Source: Enterococcus sp. DIV0660C
Lineage (GTDB): Bacteria > Bacillota > Bacilli > Lactobacillales > Enterococcaceae
Length of the DNA: 64,000 nucleotides
NCBI RefSeq assembly: GCF_017316125.1
Contig: NZ_JAFLWA010000019.1
Coordinates: 124,001-188,000 of the forward strand
Direction of reading: 5' to 3'
In this document: positions 10,538 through 22,377 of the stretch, one piece after another
How positions within the stretch are numbered: the stretch's first letter is position 1
Layout of the letters: every line of letters begins with the position of its first letter
Translations under genes and position numbers: made by a program
The notes under the pieces: generated by a model
The model's input: only the letters and a program-made list of their open reading frames with translations
Database searches by the model: none
Told to the model about the DNA's origin: nothing

Positions 10538-11515
10538 ATGAAAGTATTTGACTACGAAGATATCCAACTAATTCCGAATAAATGTATCGTAAATAGCCGA
10601 TCAGAGTGTGACACAACAGTGACTTTAGGTAAGCACTCATTTAAAATGCCAGTAGTACCTGCGAACATGCAAACAATTATCGATGAATCAATCGCAGAAT
10701 TTTTAGCAAAAAATGGTTATTTTTATATTATGCATCGTTTCGATGAAGAAGCACGTATCCCGTTTATTAAAAAGATGAAACAAGAAGGATATATCTCATC
10801 AATCAGCGTAGGCGTAAAAGAAAACGAATATGCTTTCGTTGAAGAATTAGCACAAAAAAATCTAGTACCAGATTACATCACAATTGATATTGCTCACGGG
10901 CATTCCAATTCAGTAATTAACATGATTCAACATATAAAAAAACATCTTCCCGAAACATTTGTGATTGCAGGAAATGTGGGAACGCCTGAAGCTGTTCGTG
11001 AATTAGAAAATGCTGGGGCTGATGCAACCAAAGTTGGCATCGGACCAGGAAAAGTTTGTATCACGAAAATCAAAACAGGTTTCGGAACAGGTGGCTGGCA
11101 GTTAGCCGCATTAAGATGGTGTGCAAAAGCTGCTCGTAAACCAATTATCGCAGATGGAGGGATTCGGACACACGGCGATGTGGCAAAATCAGTTCGTTTT
11201 GGTGCAACGATGGTTATGATTGGTTCATTATTTGCTGGACATGAAGAATCACCAGGCGAAACGAAAGTCGAAAACGGAGTTGTTTATAAAGAATATTTTG
11301 GCTCCGCTTCGGAATTCCAAAAAGGTGAAAAGAAAAATGTTGAAGGAAAGAAAATCTGGATTCAACATAAAGGTTCACTAAAAGATACATTAGTTGAAAT
11401 GCAACAGGATTTACAATCTTCAATTTCTTATGCAGGCGGTCGTGACTTAGAAGCGATTCGTAAAGTCGATTATGTAATTGTGAAAAACTCTATTTTTAAT
11501 GGAGATACAATTTAA
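10538..11515 (+). CDS. guaC: GMP reductase
   Basis: A 325-residue enzyme reducing GMP to IMP with NADPH, which links guanine salvage to the IMP pool. The N-terminus [18 protein letters not shown], the IMPDH-type barrel, and the active-site loop [11 protein letters not shown] with catalytic Cys identify it. [13 protein letters not shown] binds the phosphate. I chose ATG 10538, 8 bases after AGGAGG. A TTG directly before it would add one residue. The gene stands alone between terminators, with PurBox-like elements in its long leader. Confidence 0.95.
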   Translation: MKVFDYEDIQLIPNKCIVNSRSECDTTVTLGKHSFKMPVVPANMQTIIDESIAEFLAKNGYFYIMHRFDEEARIPFIKKMKQEGYISSISVGVKENEYAFVEELAQKNLVPDYITIDIAHGHSNSVINMIQHIKKHLPETFVIAGNVGTPEAVRELENAGADATKVGIGPGKVCITKIKTGFGTGGWQLAALRWCAKAARKPIIADGGIRTHGDVAKSVRFGATMVMIGSLFAGHEESPGETKVENGVVYKEYFGSASEFQKGEKKNVEGKKIWIQHKGSLKDTLVEMQQDLQSSISYAGGRDLEAIRKVDYVIVKNSIFNGDTI

Positions 11516-11551
11516 AGTAGCAAAGTGTTTTTAATCTCAAATAATAGTAGG

Positions 11552-11589
11552 AAGAGTGTCAGATGAATCTTTGTCTGGCGCTCTTTTTT
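11552..11589 (+). terminator. Intrinsic terminator after guaC
   Basis: A stem of about 12 pairs (AAGAGTGTCAGA with TCTGGCGCTCTT, including G-U pairs) is followed by a T-run. Confidence 0.85.
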
Positions 11590-11691
11590 ATTGGTTAGAA
11601 AAGAGGCTACGAAAAAATTCGTTATTTTTATTTCTTTTTTGTCAAAAATTCAGCTACAATAGAAGATGGAATGAAAAGGAGACTTGAAATT

Positions 11692-12828
11692 ATGAAAAAA
11701 ATAAAAGTATTATCTGTTTTTGGTACTAGACCAGAAGCAATTAAAATGGCACCGTTAGTTAAAGCTCTTGCGAAAGATGAACGCTTTATAGGAAAAGTTG
11801 CTGTTACGGCACAACATCGTGAAATGCTTGACCAGGTATTAGAAGTATTTGAGATTGATCCTGATTATGATTTGAATTTGATGAAAGGTGGACAAACATT
11901 AGCTGGGATTACTTCGAGAATTCTTGATGACTTAACACCTGTTTTATTGGAAGAACAACCTGACATTGTTTTGGTGCATGGAGATACTACAACGACTTAT
12001 GCGAGTGCAACCGCAGCTTTCTATCAACAAATCAAAGTCGGTCACGTGGAAGCAGGTTTGCGAACTTGGAATAAGTGGTCACCATTTCCTGAAGAGATGA
12101 ATCGTCAATTGACAGATGTCTTAAGTGATATTTATTTTGCACCAACAAGTCAAAGTAAAGAAAACTTAGAAAAAGAAAATCATCCAACAGACGCTATTTT
12201 TGTAACTGGGAATACTGCAATTGATGCAATGAAATACACGGTTGATGAAGAGTATCAGAGCGAACATCTATCGGTATCCAAAGAGGACAAACAAGTCTTA
12301 GTGACGATGCACCGCCGCGAAAATATTGGACAACCAATGCGTCAAGTGTTCCAAGCGATTGCCCGCGTTGCCAATGAACATCCAGAAGTGAAGTTTATTT
12401 TTCCAATGCATCGTAATCCGAAAGTACGTGAAGAAGCAATGGATATTCTAGGGGCTTTGGGTAATGTATCATTGATTGAGCCTTTAGATGTTGTCGATTT
12501 TCATAATTTCGCAGCTCGAAGTTATTTGATTTTGACGGATTCTGGTGGTGTCCAAGAAGAAGCGCCGTCACTTGGAGTACCGGTACTTGTCTTGCGTGAT
12601 ACAACAGAACGTCCAGAAGGTGTTAAGGCGGGGACTTTGAAAATGGTTGGAACAGATGAAACAACTGTTTACGAAGAAACAACTCGTTTACTTGAAAACA
12701 AAGAAGCCCATCAAGAAATGGCACATGCTTCAAATCCGTATGGTGATGGTCAAGCCAGCCAACGTATTTTAGACGCAATGGCGTATTACTTTAATACAGA
12801 AGAAAACCGACCAACTGATTTTGAATAA
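11692..12828 (+). CDS. mnaA: UDP-N-acetylglucosamine 2-epimerase (non-hydrolysing)
   Basis: A 378-residue epimerase interconverting UDP-GlcNAc and UDP-ManNAc, the latter used for teichoic-acid linkage units and other wall polymers. The segments VFGTRPEAIKMAPL, VHGDTTTTYA, HVEAGLRT, TMHRRENIG and LTDSGGVQEEAPSLG are family signatures. ATG 11692 is chosen because AAAGGAGA lies 9 bases before it. An in-frame ATG at 11671 would add seven residues. It is also called wecB in some species. Neighbours do not show a polymer cluster. Confidence 0.94.
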   Translation: MKKIKVLSVFGTRPEAIKMAPLVKALAKDERFIGKVAVTAQHREMLDQVLEVFEIDPDYDLNLMKGGQTLAGITSRILDDLTPVLLEEQPDIVLVHGDTTTTYASATAAFYQQIKVGHVEAGLRTWNKWSPFPEEMNRQLTDVLSDIYFAPTSQSKENLEKENHPTDAIFVTGNTAIDAMKYTVDEEYQSEHLSVSKEDKQVLVTMHRRENIGQPMRQVFQAIARVANEHPEVKFIFPMHRNPKVREEAMDILGALGNVSLIEPLDVVDFHNFAARSYLILTDSGGVQEEAPSLGVPVLVLRDTTERPEGVKAGTLKMVGTDETTVYEETTRLLENKEAHQEMAHASNPYGDGQASQRILDAMAYYFNTEENRPTDFE

Positions 12829-12888
12829 AGTTTATTTTTTCGTAAATTTATCTATTTTTTTAAGATAAAAAGTAAGTGAGGAAATCTC

Positions 12889-14313
12889 ATGTGGCAAAAA
12901 ATTGATAAGGCACAAGGACCTGCATATCGACAAATGATGGATCAAATCATGCAGAAAATCGAGCAAGGAGAATTAAATCCAGGGGAGCGACTAGCCTCGG
13001 AACGGAAGTTAGCAGAGGCTTTTGGGGTGAATCGTTCCACCGTAGTTCACGCGTTGGAAGAGTTACGCGCGCTTGGAATCCTAACAAGCAAACAAGGCAG
13101 TGGTCGCTATGTCAATCAAATGGAATGGGGCAAGTTTTCTATTCCAAGAATTGATTGGCGTCAATTGATTGCTCATCGATATGAGCAATCAATCAATCAT
13201 TATGAAGAAAAAATCAATCGTGGTAAGAGACAAACGAGTACATTTCTTGATTTATATTCGAGTGAAATGCCGAATGAGCTATTACCTGATTTTCAATTTC
13301 CTGCTTATTCATTAGAAGATATCTTAATGGAAGAAAAAAGGATGAATCGCTATGGCTACTTGCCTTTGAAAGAAAAAATCACGGGATACTTAAAAGAAGA
13401 ACTTCAGTTGAACTTTTCTGCGGACCAGCTTTTAGTCACTGGTGGTGGTCAGCAAGCTATTTTTTTGATTTTGCAAACCATTTTGTCATCAGGAGATGCA
13501 ATCGCGGTTGAATCCCCTTCTTTTTTCTATCGTCTTCCTTTGTTTAAAGCAGCGGGAATTCGCCTTTTTGGAGTGACGATGGATGAGGAAGGGATTGAGT
13601 TAAAACAGCTAGAATCATCGATTTTAAAAAATCAGGTGAAAGCCGTCTTAGTCAATCCTAATTTTCAGAATCCAACAGGAAAAGTCATGAGCCAAAAAAG
13701 ACGTGAGGCGCTTGTGCAATTGTGTCGTCGCTACCAATTACCAATCATTGAAGATGATGTTTTTACGGACTTTTCTTTTTCAGAGATGAATGAGACCCAA
13801 CCGCTTCGCTTGCTTGATCCAGATAATGTCTTATATATTGGTTCCTTGTCACGTGTTTTAGGTCGAACGACGAAAATCGGTTGGGTATTAGGTCCAGAAA
13901 CATTAATAGCTCGATTGGCCAATGCTCAAGAAATGATGGAATTTTCGTTAAGTATTGTTTCGCAAATGTTCGCAACAAGTGTGTTTGATGAAGCGTTTCT
14001 TTCAAAAATGTCGTTGGTGCGAAAACAGCTAGCTAAGCGAAGTCGACAATTAATTGATTGGTCGAAGCAACAATCTTTTTTTAAATTGCATCCAATCAGA
14101 GGTGGCTACTATGCTTGGTTGACTTGGGAAGGCAAGCAATTATCAACAGAAATAGCAGATGAATTAATTGCGCGAGGATTGGGAATTGCTCCGGCACAAC
14201 TATTTGGAGAAGAAGTAAATGGGCTACGTTTGAATTTTAGTCGGTTATCCGAAGAAGAATTACCCAAATTTAGTGAATTGATGAACCAAGCAGCGGAGAT
14301 GTTAAAAAAATAA
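12889..14313 (+). CDS. GntR/MocR-family regulator with degenerate aminotransferase domain
   Basis: A 474-residue protein with an N-terminal GntR winged helix (PGERLASERKLAEAFGVNRST, residues about 31-51, quoted in part) and a fold-type I aminotransferase domain, the MocR architecture. NPNFQNPTG and the EDD of the cofactor site remain. In the usual SK motif before the L-G turn the sequence is SLSRVLG, so the Schiff-base lysine is Arg322. The Tyr of the DDY motif is Val. PLP binding by the standard aldimine is therefore doubtful. Targets are unknown; no pdxST or GABA genes are adjacent. Confidence 0.88.
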   Translation: MWQKIDKAQGPAYRQMMDQIMQKIEQGELNPGERLASERKLAEAFGVNRSTVVHALEELRALGILTSKQGSGRYVNQMEWGKFSIPRIDWRQLIAHRYEQSINHYEEKINRGKRQTSTFLDLYSSEMPNELLPDFQFPAYSLEDILMEEKRMNRYGYLPLKEKITGYLKEELQLNFSADQLLVTGGGQQAIFLILQTILSSGDAIAVESPSFFYRLPLFKAAGIRLFGVTMDEEGIELKQLESSILKNQVKAVLVNPNFQNPTGKVMSQKRREALVQLCRRYQLPIIEDDVFTDFSFSEMNETQPLRLLDPDNVLYIGSLSRVLGRTTKIGWVLGPETLIARLANAQEMMEFSLSIVSQMFATSVFDEAFLSKMSLVRKQLAKRSRQLIDWSKQQSFFKLHPIRGGYYAWLTWEGKQLSTEIADELIARGLGIAPAQLFGEEVNGLRLNFSRLSEEELPKFSELMNQAAEMLKK

Positions 14314-14323
14314 AGAAAATTGT

Positions 14324-14357
14324 AACAGCATAGAAATTTTTCTATGCTGTTTTTTTG
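14324..14357 (+). terminator. Intrinsic terminator after MocR-type gene
   Basis: The stem AACAGCATAGAAA / TTTCTATGCTGTT is followed by T-rich sequence. Confidence 0.85.
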
Positions 14358-15866
<1,509 letters not shown>

Positions 15867-15868
15867 TC

Positions 15869-16846
15869 ATGGCACAAAAAACAATGATTCAAGCAATCAC
15901 TGATGCTTTAGCACTTGAACTAGAACATGATGAAAATGTCGTCATTTTTGGTGAAGATGTTGGTAAAAACGGAGGGGTCTTCCGTGCAACAGAAGGATTG
16001 CAAGAAAAATTTGGTGAAGATCGTGTGTTCGATACACCTTTAGCAGAATCAGGGATTGCAGGTCTTGGATTTGGTTTAGCTTTAGAAGGTTTCCGTCCAG
16101 TTCCTGAAATTCAATTTTTTGGTTTCATTTTTGAAGCAATGGACGAAGTTGTTGCACAAATGGCACGTACTCGTTACCGTATGGGTGGAACAAGAAACTT
16201 ACCAATCACAATTCGTTCACCATTTGGTGGCGGTGTGCATACACCAGAATTACACTCAGATAATTTGGAAGGATTGATTGCACAATCACCTGGTATTCGT
16301 GTAGTAATTCCATCAAATCCTTATGATGCAAAAGGTTTATTGATTTCTTCCATCAGAAGTAACGATCCAGTTGTTTTCTTAGAACATATGAAACTTTATC
16401 GTTCTTTCCGTGAGGAAGTGCCAGATGAAGCGTATGAAGTACCTTTGGATAAAGCGGCAGTAACTCGTGAAGGATCAGATATTTCAATCATCACTTATGG
16501 TGCAATGGTTCGTGAAGCAATCAAAGCTGCAGATAAATTAGCACAAGAAAATATCTCGGTTGAAATTATCGATTTACGAACAGTTGCTCCTCTTGACATT
16601 GAAACAATTATTCAATCTGTCGAAAAAACAGGTCGTGTAGTTGTTGTTCAAGAAGCACAAAGACAAGCAGGCGTTGCTGCACAAGTGATTTCTGAAATTT
16701 CAGAACGCGCGATTCTTTCTTTAGAAGCACCAATCGGACGTGTTTCTGCACCTGATACTGTCTTCCCATTTGGTCAAGCAGAAAATGCTTGGTTACCAAA
16801 CGCTTCTGACATTGAAGCAAAAGTCAAAGAAATCGCAGAATTCTAA
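15869..16846 (+). CDS. pdhB: Pyruvate dehydrogenase E1 beta subunit
   Basis: A 325-residue E1 beta chain completing the heterotetrameric E1. Typical segments are [40 protein letters not shown] (both in part), [14 protein letters not shown] and the C-terminal [11 protein letters not shown]. The start lies two bases after pdhA, with AAGGAG in the pdhA end. Confidence 0.96.
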   Translation: MAQKTMIQAITDALALELEHDENVVIFGEDVGKNGGVFRATEGLQEKFGEDRVFDTPLAESGIAGLGFGLALEGFRPVPEIQFFGFIFEAMDEVVAQMARTRYRMGGTRNLPITIRSPFGGGVHTPELHSDNLEGLIAQSPGIRVVIPSNPYDAKGLLISSIRSNDPVVFLEHMKLYRSFREEVPDEAYEVPLDKAAVTREGSDISIITYGAMVREAIKAADKLAQENISVEIIDLRTVAPLDIETIIQSVEKTGRVVVVQEAQRQAGVAAQVISEISERAILSLEAPIGRVSAPDTVFPFGQAENAWLPNASDIEAKVKEIAEF

Positions 16847-16865
16847 GAAAAGAAGGGGAAAATTC

Positions 16866-18491
16866 ATGGCTTATCAATTTAAATTACCGGATATCGGTGA
16901 AGGAATTGCAGAAGGCGAAATCGTAAAATGGTTCGTTAAAGCAGGCGACACGATCAATGAAGACGATACACTATTAGAAGTTCAAAATGACAAATCAGTT
17001 GAAGAGATTCCATCTCCTATCACGGGGACGGTTAAAAATGTATTAGTTCCAGAAGGTACTGTAGCAAATGTTGGTGATGTGTTGGTAGAAATCGACGCAC
17101 CTGGTTATGAAGATGACGCACCAGCTGCACCAGCTAAAGAACAAACGCCTGAATCTCCTGCTGCAATTCCAACAGCAGAAGGTTCTGGTGAAGGTATTTT
17201 TGAATTTAAATTACCAGATATCGGTGAAGGGATCGCGGAAGGCGAAATCGTAAAATGGTTCGTTAAAGCAGGCGATACAATCAACGAAGATGATACATTA
17301 CTGGAAGTTCAAAATGACAAATCAGTTGAAGAAATTCCGTCACCTGTTACTGGAACAGTCAAAAACGTATTAGTTCCAGAAGGTACTGTAGCAAATGTTG
17401 GTGATGTATTGGTAGAAATCGATGCACCAGGACATAACACAAGTCAATCTTCAGCACCAAGTGCACAAACACCAGTTGCGGCAGCTCCTCAAGAAACGAA
17501 AACGGCTACGTCAACGGTTGTTGCGACAGCAGATGAATCAAAACGCATTCTTGCAATGCCTTCTGTTCGTCAATATGCTCGCGAAAAAGATGTAGATATC
17601 TCACAAGTAACTGCTACTGGCAAAGGTGGCCGTATCACGAAAGAAGATATCGATCAATTTGCTTCAGGTGACGCGTCTGTTCAAGCAACTGCACCAGAAG
17701 CAGCACCAACAGCTGCAAAAGCAACGCCAGAGGCACCAGCTGCAGCACCAAAAACAGAACCAACTGCGTTCAAGTCTGGTCAAACAGAACGTGAAACTCG
17801 TGAAGCATTAACACCAACACGTAAAGCAATTGCTAAAGCGATGGTTAATAGTAAACATACAGCACCGCATGTCACTTTACATGATGATGTTGAGGTTTCA
17901 AAACTTTGGGATCATCGTAAGAAATTTAAAGATGTTGCTGCTGAAAACGGCACGAAATTAACTTTCTTACCATATGTTGTCAAAGCATTGACAGCAACTG
18001 CGAAGAAATTCCCAGTATTGAATGCGTCAATCGATGACAAAACACAAGAAATCGTGTACAAACATTACTACAATATCGGTATTGCAACTGATACGGATCA
18101 CGGATTGTATGTACCAAACATCAAAGATGCAAACATGAAGAGTATGTTTGCAATTGCTGATGAAATCAATGAAAAAGCAGCATTAGCGCATGATGGTAAA
18201 CTTTCTGCCCAAGATATGCGTGACGGCTCCATTACAATCAGTAATATTGGTTCTGTTGGCGGTGGTTGGTTCACACCAGTTATCAATTATCCTGAAGTAG
18301 CTATTTTAGGTGTTGGGACAATTGCACAACAACCAGTTGTGAATAGCGAAGGGGAAATCGTTGTTGGACGCGTGATGAAGTTATCATTAAGCTTTGATCA
18401 TCGAATCGTTGACGGTGCAACTGCACAGAAAGCAATGAATAACATCAAACGTTTATTAGCAGATCCAGAATTATTATTGATGGAAGGATGA
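16866..18491 (+). CDS. pdhC: Dihydrolipoyl acetyltransferase E2
   Basis: A 541-residue E2 core. Two lipoyl domains (residues about 3-79 and 113-189) each contain the lipoyl Lys in [13 protein letters not shown] and are nearly identical. Ala/Pro/Thr-rich linkers follow, then a peripheral-subunit-binding domain ([16 protein letters not shown]) and the catalytic acetyltransferase domain ending in [16 protein letters not shown] 16866 follows GAAGGGG. A longer frame opening at 16740 would lie inside pdhB and is not credible. It moves acetyl groups to CoA. Confidence 0.96.
   Translation: MAYQFKLPDIGEGIAEGEIVKWFVKAGDTINEDDTLLEVQNDKSVEEIPSPITGTVKNVLVPEGTVANVGDVLVEIDAPGYEDDAPAAPAKEQTPESPAAIPTAEGSGEGIFEFKLPDIGEGIAEGEIVKWFVKAGDTINEDDTLLEVQNDKSVEEIPSPVTGTVKNVLVPEGTVANVGDVLVEIDAPGHNTSQSSAPSAQTPVAAAPQETKTATSTVVATADESKRILAMPSVRQYAREKDVDISQVTATGKGGRITKEDIDQFASGDASVQATAPEAAPTAAKATPEAPAAAPKTEPTAFKSGQTERETREALTPTRKAIAKAMVNSKHTAPHVTLHDDVEVSKLWDHRKKFKDVAAENGTKLTFLPYVVKALTATAKKFPVLNASIDDKTQEIVYKHYYNIGIATDTDHGLYVPNIKDANMKSMFAIADEINEKAALAHDGKLSAQDMRDGSITISNIGSVGGGWFTPVINYPEVAILGVGTIAQQPVVNSEGEIVVGRVMKLSLSFDHRIVDGATAQKAMNNIKRLLADPELLLMEG
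16875..17437 (+). repeat. Tandem lipoyl-domain duplication in pdhC
   Basis: Bases about 16875-17107 recur 330 bases downstream with only scattered, mostly synonymous changes. At protein level the roughly 77-residue units differ at about one position (Ile/Val in the SPxTG turn). Confidence 0.85.
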
Positions 18492-18498
18492 GTGGAAA

Positions 18499-19905
18499 AT
18501 GGTAGTAGGAGATTTTGCCATTGAGTTAGATACAGTTGTAATCGGTGCTGGACCTGGCGGCTATGTAGCTGCCATCCGTGCCGCAGAAATGGGACAAAAA
18601 GTTGCCATTATTGAACGTGAGTATATCGGTGGAGTGTGTTTGAATGTAGGGTGCATTCCTTCTAAAGCCTTGATTTCTGCCGGACATCATTATCAAGAGT
18701 CATTAGATTCATCTTTATTTGGTGTGACAAGTAAAGATGTGGAGTTAGACTTTACAAAGACACAAGATTGGAAAGACAATCAAGTTGTCAAAAGTCTGAC
18801 AAGTGGTGTAGGTATGTTGCTTAAAAAACATAAAGTAGAAATCATCGAAGGAGAAGCTTTCTTTGTAGATGACCACACCTTGCGTGTTATTCATCCCGAT
18901 TCTGCACAAACATACTCATTTAACAATGCCATCGTTGCAACTGGTTCTCGTCCAATCGAAATTCCAGGATTTAAGTTTGGTGGGCGTGTGTTAGATTCGA
19001 CAGGTGGGTTAAACTTGAAAGAAGTTCCTAAGAAATTTGTGATTATCGGTGGCGGTGTCATCGGTGCTGAACTAGGTGGGGCGTATGCAAACCTCGGATC
19101 AGAAGTCACAATTTTGGAAGGATCACCTTCAATTTTACCAACGTATGAAAAAGACATGGTTAAATTAGTTACCGATGATTTCAAAAAGAAAAATGTTACA
19201 GTAGTCACTTCAGCAATGGCGAAAGAAGCAATTGATAACGGTGACAGTGTGACAGTGAAATATGAAGTAGATGGTAAAGAACAATTAGTTGAAGCGGACT
19301 TTGTTATGGTTACAGTTGGTCGTCGTCCAAATACGGATGATCTTGGATTGGAACAAGCTGGTGTTGAAATTGGTGAACGCGGCTTGATCCCAGTTGACAA
19401 ACAAGGTCGAACAAATGTTGCAAATATTTTTGCAATTGGGGATATTGTTCCTGGTGCAGCACTTGCTCACAAAGCAAGTTATGAAGCAAAAATTGCAGCG
19501 GAAGCTATTTCTGGTAAAAAAGTAGCTGTTGATTACAAAGCAATGCCTGCTGTTGCATTTACTGATCCTGAACTTGCAAGTGTTGGAATGACAATCGCAG
19601 AAGCGAAAGAGGCTGGTATTGAAGCTAAATCATTCAAATTCCCATTTGCAGGTAATGGACGTGCTATTTCATTAGGCAAAACAGAAGGATTCTTACGATT
19701 GGTAACAACAATCGAAGATCACGTGATTATTGGGGCACAAATTGGTGGTGTAGGAGCAAGTGACATGGTTTCTGAACTTGCTTTAGCAATTGAATCAGGC
19801 ATGAATGCTGAAGATATTGCCTTAACGATCCATCCACATCCATCTCTTGGTGAAATTACAATGGATACAGCGGAATTAGCTTTAGGGTTACCAATTCATA
19901 TCTAA
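18499..19905 (+). CDS. pdhD: Dihydrolipoamide dehydrogenase E3
   Basis: A 468-residue FAD-dependent disulfide reductase that reoxidises the lipoyl groups with NAD+. The N-terminal FAD loop [19 protein letters not shown], the redox pair in [14 protein letters not shown], the NAD loop [12 protein letters not shown] and the C-terminal HPHPSLGE with catalytic His-Glu are all present. The first residues ([12 protein letters not shown]) show the usual short extension. It is the last pdh gene, 7 bases after pdhC, and is followed by a terminator. Confidence 0.96.
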   Translation: MVVGDFAIELDTVVIGAGPGGYVAAIRAAEMGQKVAIIEREYIGGVCLNVGCIPSKALISAGHHYQESLDSSLFGVTSKDVELDFTKTQDWKDNQVVKSLTSGVGMLLKKHKVEIIEGEAFFVDDHTLRVIHPDSAQTYSFNNAIVATGSRPIEIPGFKFGGRVLDSTGGLNLKEVPKKFVIIGGGVIGAELGGAYANLGSEVTILEGSPSILPTYEKDMVKLVTDDFKKKNVTVVTSAMAKEAIDNGDSVTVKYEVDGKEQLVEADFVMVTVGRRPNTDDLGLEQAGVEIGERGLIPVDKQGRTNVANIFAIGDIVPGAALAHKASYEAKIAAEAISGKKVAVDYKAMPAVAFTDPELASVGMTIAEAKEAGIEAKSFKFPFAGNGRAISLGKTEGFLRLVTTIEDHVIIGAQIGGVGASDMVSELALAIESGMNAEDIALTIHPHPSLGEITMDTAELALGLPIHI

Positions 19906-19925
19906 AAAATTGGTTCATGAATTTT

Positions 19926-19961
19926 AAGATGTACGACAACAACTGTCGTACATCTTTTTTT
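19926..19961 (+). terminator. Intrinsic terminator of the pdh operon
   Basis: A perfect 13-base stem (AAGATGTACGACA / TGTCGTACATCTT) with a 5-base loop is followed by a T-run. Confidence 0.93.
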
Positions 19962-19985
19962 ATTACAGAAGGAAATTAGAGAGTT

Positions 19986-20013
19986 TTGTTATACATAACA
20001 CTTTTTTTATCGT
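19986..20013 (+). promoter_or_regulatory. Candidate promoter with dyad, DeoR-type gene
   Basis: TTGTTA and TATCGT lie 16 bases apart. The inverted repeat TGTTAT-AC-ATAACA (19987-20000) overlaps the -35 box, which could give autoregulation. The boxes are weak. Confidence 0.3.
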
Positions 20014-20050
20014 AGAATGAAGAAAGATTATAGTAAACGGAGCGATTGAA

Positions 20051-20803
20051 ATGTTGAAAGAAGAACGTTGGAATGCGATTGTAGCTTTAGTAGATCAAAA
20101 GGGCACGATTAAAGTGAGTGAGATTGTCGAACGTCTCTCGGTTTCTGACATGACTGTCCGCCGAGATTTAACAGAATTGGAAGAAGCCGGACGTCTCAAA
20201 CGTGTTCATGGTGGCGCGCGGAGTCTAAATGTTTACCAGCATGCGGAGCTTTCACATCGTGACAAACAAATTATTAATAGTGAAGAGAAAAAGGAAATCG
20301 CGCAAAAGGCTGTACAACTAATTAAAGAAGAGGAAACGATTTTTCTGGGACCTGGGACGACTATTGAATTATTGGCAGAAATTATGGAATTTGAACGTTT
20401 ACGCGTGGTAACGAATTGTTTGCCGGTATTCAATACGTTGAGTAAAAAAGAAGGAAATTTAAAAGTATACTTAGTTGGTGGAGAAATGCGGGAGTTGACC
20501 AAATCATTTTTTGGCGAAATTTCCAACAAAACGTTACAAGATATGCATTTTCATAAGGCATTCTTTAGTAGCAATGCAGTGAAAGATGATGAAGTGATGA
20601 CTGCGACAATCGAAGAAGGACAAACCCAAGCCATCGCTCTAGATAATTCGATCGAGCGCTACTTATTGATTGATTCATCCAAGGTGGGCAAACAAGATTT
20701 TTATTCTTACTATCGATTAAAAGATATTACAGCAGTTGTGATGAATAAGGATGATTATGATACGTATCAAAAACTGGAAAAAGAAGTTCAGGTGATTATT
20801 TAA
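20051..20803 (+). CDS. DeoR-family transcriptional regulator
   Basis: A 250-residue sugar-type DeoR repressor. The N-terminal helix-turn-helix (KVSEIVERLSVSDMTVRRDL in part, residues 21-40) is followed by the RVHGGARS hinge and a phosphosugar-binding domain with FLGPGTTIELLAE and YLVGGEMRE. The effector is unknown. It is a single gene facing the EIIC gene of the galactitol-family PTS and sharing a terminator with it. It resembles, but is clearly different from, the second DeoR protein at 23672. Confidence 0.9.
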   Translation: MLKEERWNAIVALVDQKGTIKVSEIVERLSVSDMTVRRDLTELEEAGRLKRVHGGARSLNVYQHAELSHRDKQIINSEEKKEIAQKAVQLIKEEETIFLGPGTTIELLAEIMEFERLRVVTNCLPVFNTLSKKEGNLKVYLVGGEMRELTKSFFGEISNKTLQDMHFHKAFFSSNAVKDDEVMTATIEEGQTQAIALDNSIERYLLIDSSKVGKQDFYSYYRLKDITAVVMNKDDYDTYQKLEKEVQVII

Positions 20804-20870
20804 CTTTTTTTGCAAATCTTTTTTACTAGATGAAAGATAAAAAGGCGGTTGTTAAGTTGCTAAACATCAT

Positions 20871-20910
20871 AAAAGGAGAAGAACTCAAGATTGAGTTCTT
20901 CTCCTTTTTT
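20871..20910. terminator. Bidirectional terminator between convergent genes
   Basis: A 17-base perfect stem (AAAAGGAGAAGAACTCA and its complement, loop AGAT) has an A-run on one side and a T-run on the other. It should stop transcription from the DeoR gene and from the minus-strand PTS operon. Confidence 0.9.
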
Positions 20911-20924
20911 ATAGTATCTGTCTT

Positions 20925-22334
20925 TTACATAGCAGCTTTTTCGGCAGCGTAAACAGCATTTCTCTTTTTCATTTGACGTGCATACCAAACAAAAATCAAT
21001 AGATAAGCGACAAGTGCTAGAATCGCATAGAGAATAAATTCGATTTGACCTTGAGAAGCATTACCAACTAGATAGCCTAAGAATTTTTCTACAGGGCCTT
21101 CCATCGTAGTGTGGGAAATCAATGAATCAGCGCTTAGGCCAGCGGGGAATGCGCCAACCTTTTTGGCAGTTTCGGTAACAAATGGAGCAATCAACGTACC
21201 TGACCATAGGAATAGAGGTAATTCGATTGCACCAATGACGATCATACGAATCAATTTCCCGCGTGTCACAACTAATAAGGCTGGGGTAACTCCCATAGCG
21301 ATAATACCACCTAAAGGTAATAATTTATTTCCTGGTAAGACAATTGCTTCAAGCAACATGATTGGTGCTAATACATTTGCAGCTGCCCAAATTTCTGCGC
21401 GACCAGCAATAAAGGGCCAATCTAAACCAATATTGATGGTGCGACCTTTTAATTTGTTAGAAGCAAAGTCGGTTATTCCTTGTGATAAAGGTTCAACAGC
21501 AGCAATGAACCATGCGCCAATCAATGAAAATAGTTCTAAACAGACTGCAGCAGTGAATGCTAGTGAGAAGATTTCAGTTGGTGTTTGCCCAGCTAGTAAG
21601 CCAACGAAGATACCTAAGTAAATCCCGATAGCGAATTTTGATCCCCAGAAACCGATTTTACTATTTAATTTAGCAGCGTCAAAATCGTATTTATCTAACC
21701 ATGGGAAGACTTTATCAAAAATCTTATCGAAAACCATGATGATTGGATTCATCATATAATTCATATGTGTAGTTGTCATTGGGTTTGTATCCGGTGCATT
21801 CAACAAATCATTGAAGGTTGGTTTCATCAAATCAGAATTGATGATTTTTAAGACGCCAATAAAAATAACTAATAATGTAGCAATCAATAGATTTGCTCCA
21901 CAGAAAATTGCGAATAGACCAACAATTGACAAGTGCCAAATATCAAAAATATCAACATCTAATGTATTTGTTTTATTTAAAAATAACATAACGACATTGA
22001 CAATAACCATAATCAATAAGAAATACAAAGTATAAGGGGAACCCCAAGTAATAGTTGCTAGAGGCGCCCAACCTACATCTGTGATATTCAATGAAATGCC
22101 GGTACGTTCAACAAAATCAGCCATCGCACCTGAAAACGCGGTGGTTAAAATGCCAATGATTGCACCGATCCCTGTTAAGGCAATCCCTAATTTCAACCCA
22201 CCTTCAAGTGCGCGAGTGGGCTTGACTTTAAAGCATAGCGCAATCAGTGTCAAAACAATGGTCATCAAAGGTGCAGCCCCTAAATTGATTAGAGGCTGGA
22301 AAATCGTATTTGCGATATCAATAATTGCATTCAT
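20925..22334 (-). CDS. PTS EIIC, galactitol family
   Basis: A 469-residue integral membrane permease of the galactitol (Gat/Sgc) PTS family, with about ten hydrophobic segments, the GAIIGILTTAFSG and NTLDVDIFDIWH regions, and a C-terminal SLISHTTMEGP stretch typical of the family. It forms the translocation channel for a hexitol or hexose phosphorylated by its EIIB. It is the last gene of a minus-strand operon after EIIA and two EIIB genes. GGAG precedes the ATG. The neighbouring lacABCD suggest galactose or galactitol as substrate; this is inferred. Confidence 0.9.
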   Translation of the reverse strand: MNAIIDIANTIFQPLINLGAAPLMTIVLTLIALCFKVKPTRALEGGLKLGIALTGIGAIIGILTTAFSGAMADFVERTGISLNITDVGWAPLATITWGSPYTLYFLLIMVIVNVVMLFLNKTNTLDVDIFDIWHLSIVGLFAIFCGANLLIATLLVIFIGVLKIINSDLMKPTFNDLLNAPDTNPMTTTHMNYMMNPIIMVFDKIFDKVFPWLDKYDFDAAKLNSKIGFWGSKFAIGIYLGIFVGLLAGQTPTEIFSLAFTAAVCLELFSLIGAWFIAAVEPLSQGITDFASNKLKGRTINIGLDWPFIAGRAEIWAAANVLAPIMLLEAIVLPGNKLLPLGGIIAMGVTPALLVVTRGKLIRMIVIGAIELPLFLWSGTLIAPFVTETAKKVGAFPAGLSADSLISHTTMEGPVEKFLGYLVGNASQGQIEFILYAILALVAYLLIFVWYARQMKKRNAVYAAEKAAM

Positions 22335-22377
22335 TCTCTTTTCTCCTTTATATCAAGTTGAAACTCTTTTTTAGGTA

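Noticed and set aside
16740-16865. N-terminal extension of the E2 gene
   Set aside because: The frame is open upstream but runs inside pdhB. The ATG at 16866 has a ribosome site and gives the usual start of the lipoyl domain.
18891-19400. 169-codon open frame on the minus strand within pdhD
   Set aside because: It is antisense to a clear, conserved gene, has no ribosome site and no recognisable protein features.
21109-21621. 170-codon open frame on the plus strand within the EIIC gene
   Set aside because: It is the antisense shadow of a membrane protein gene; composition is unlike its neighbours and there is no ribosome site.
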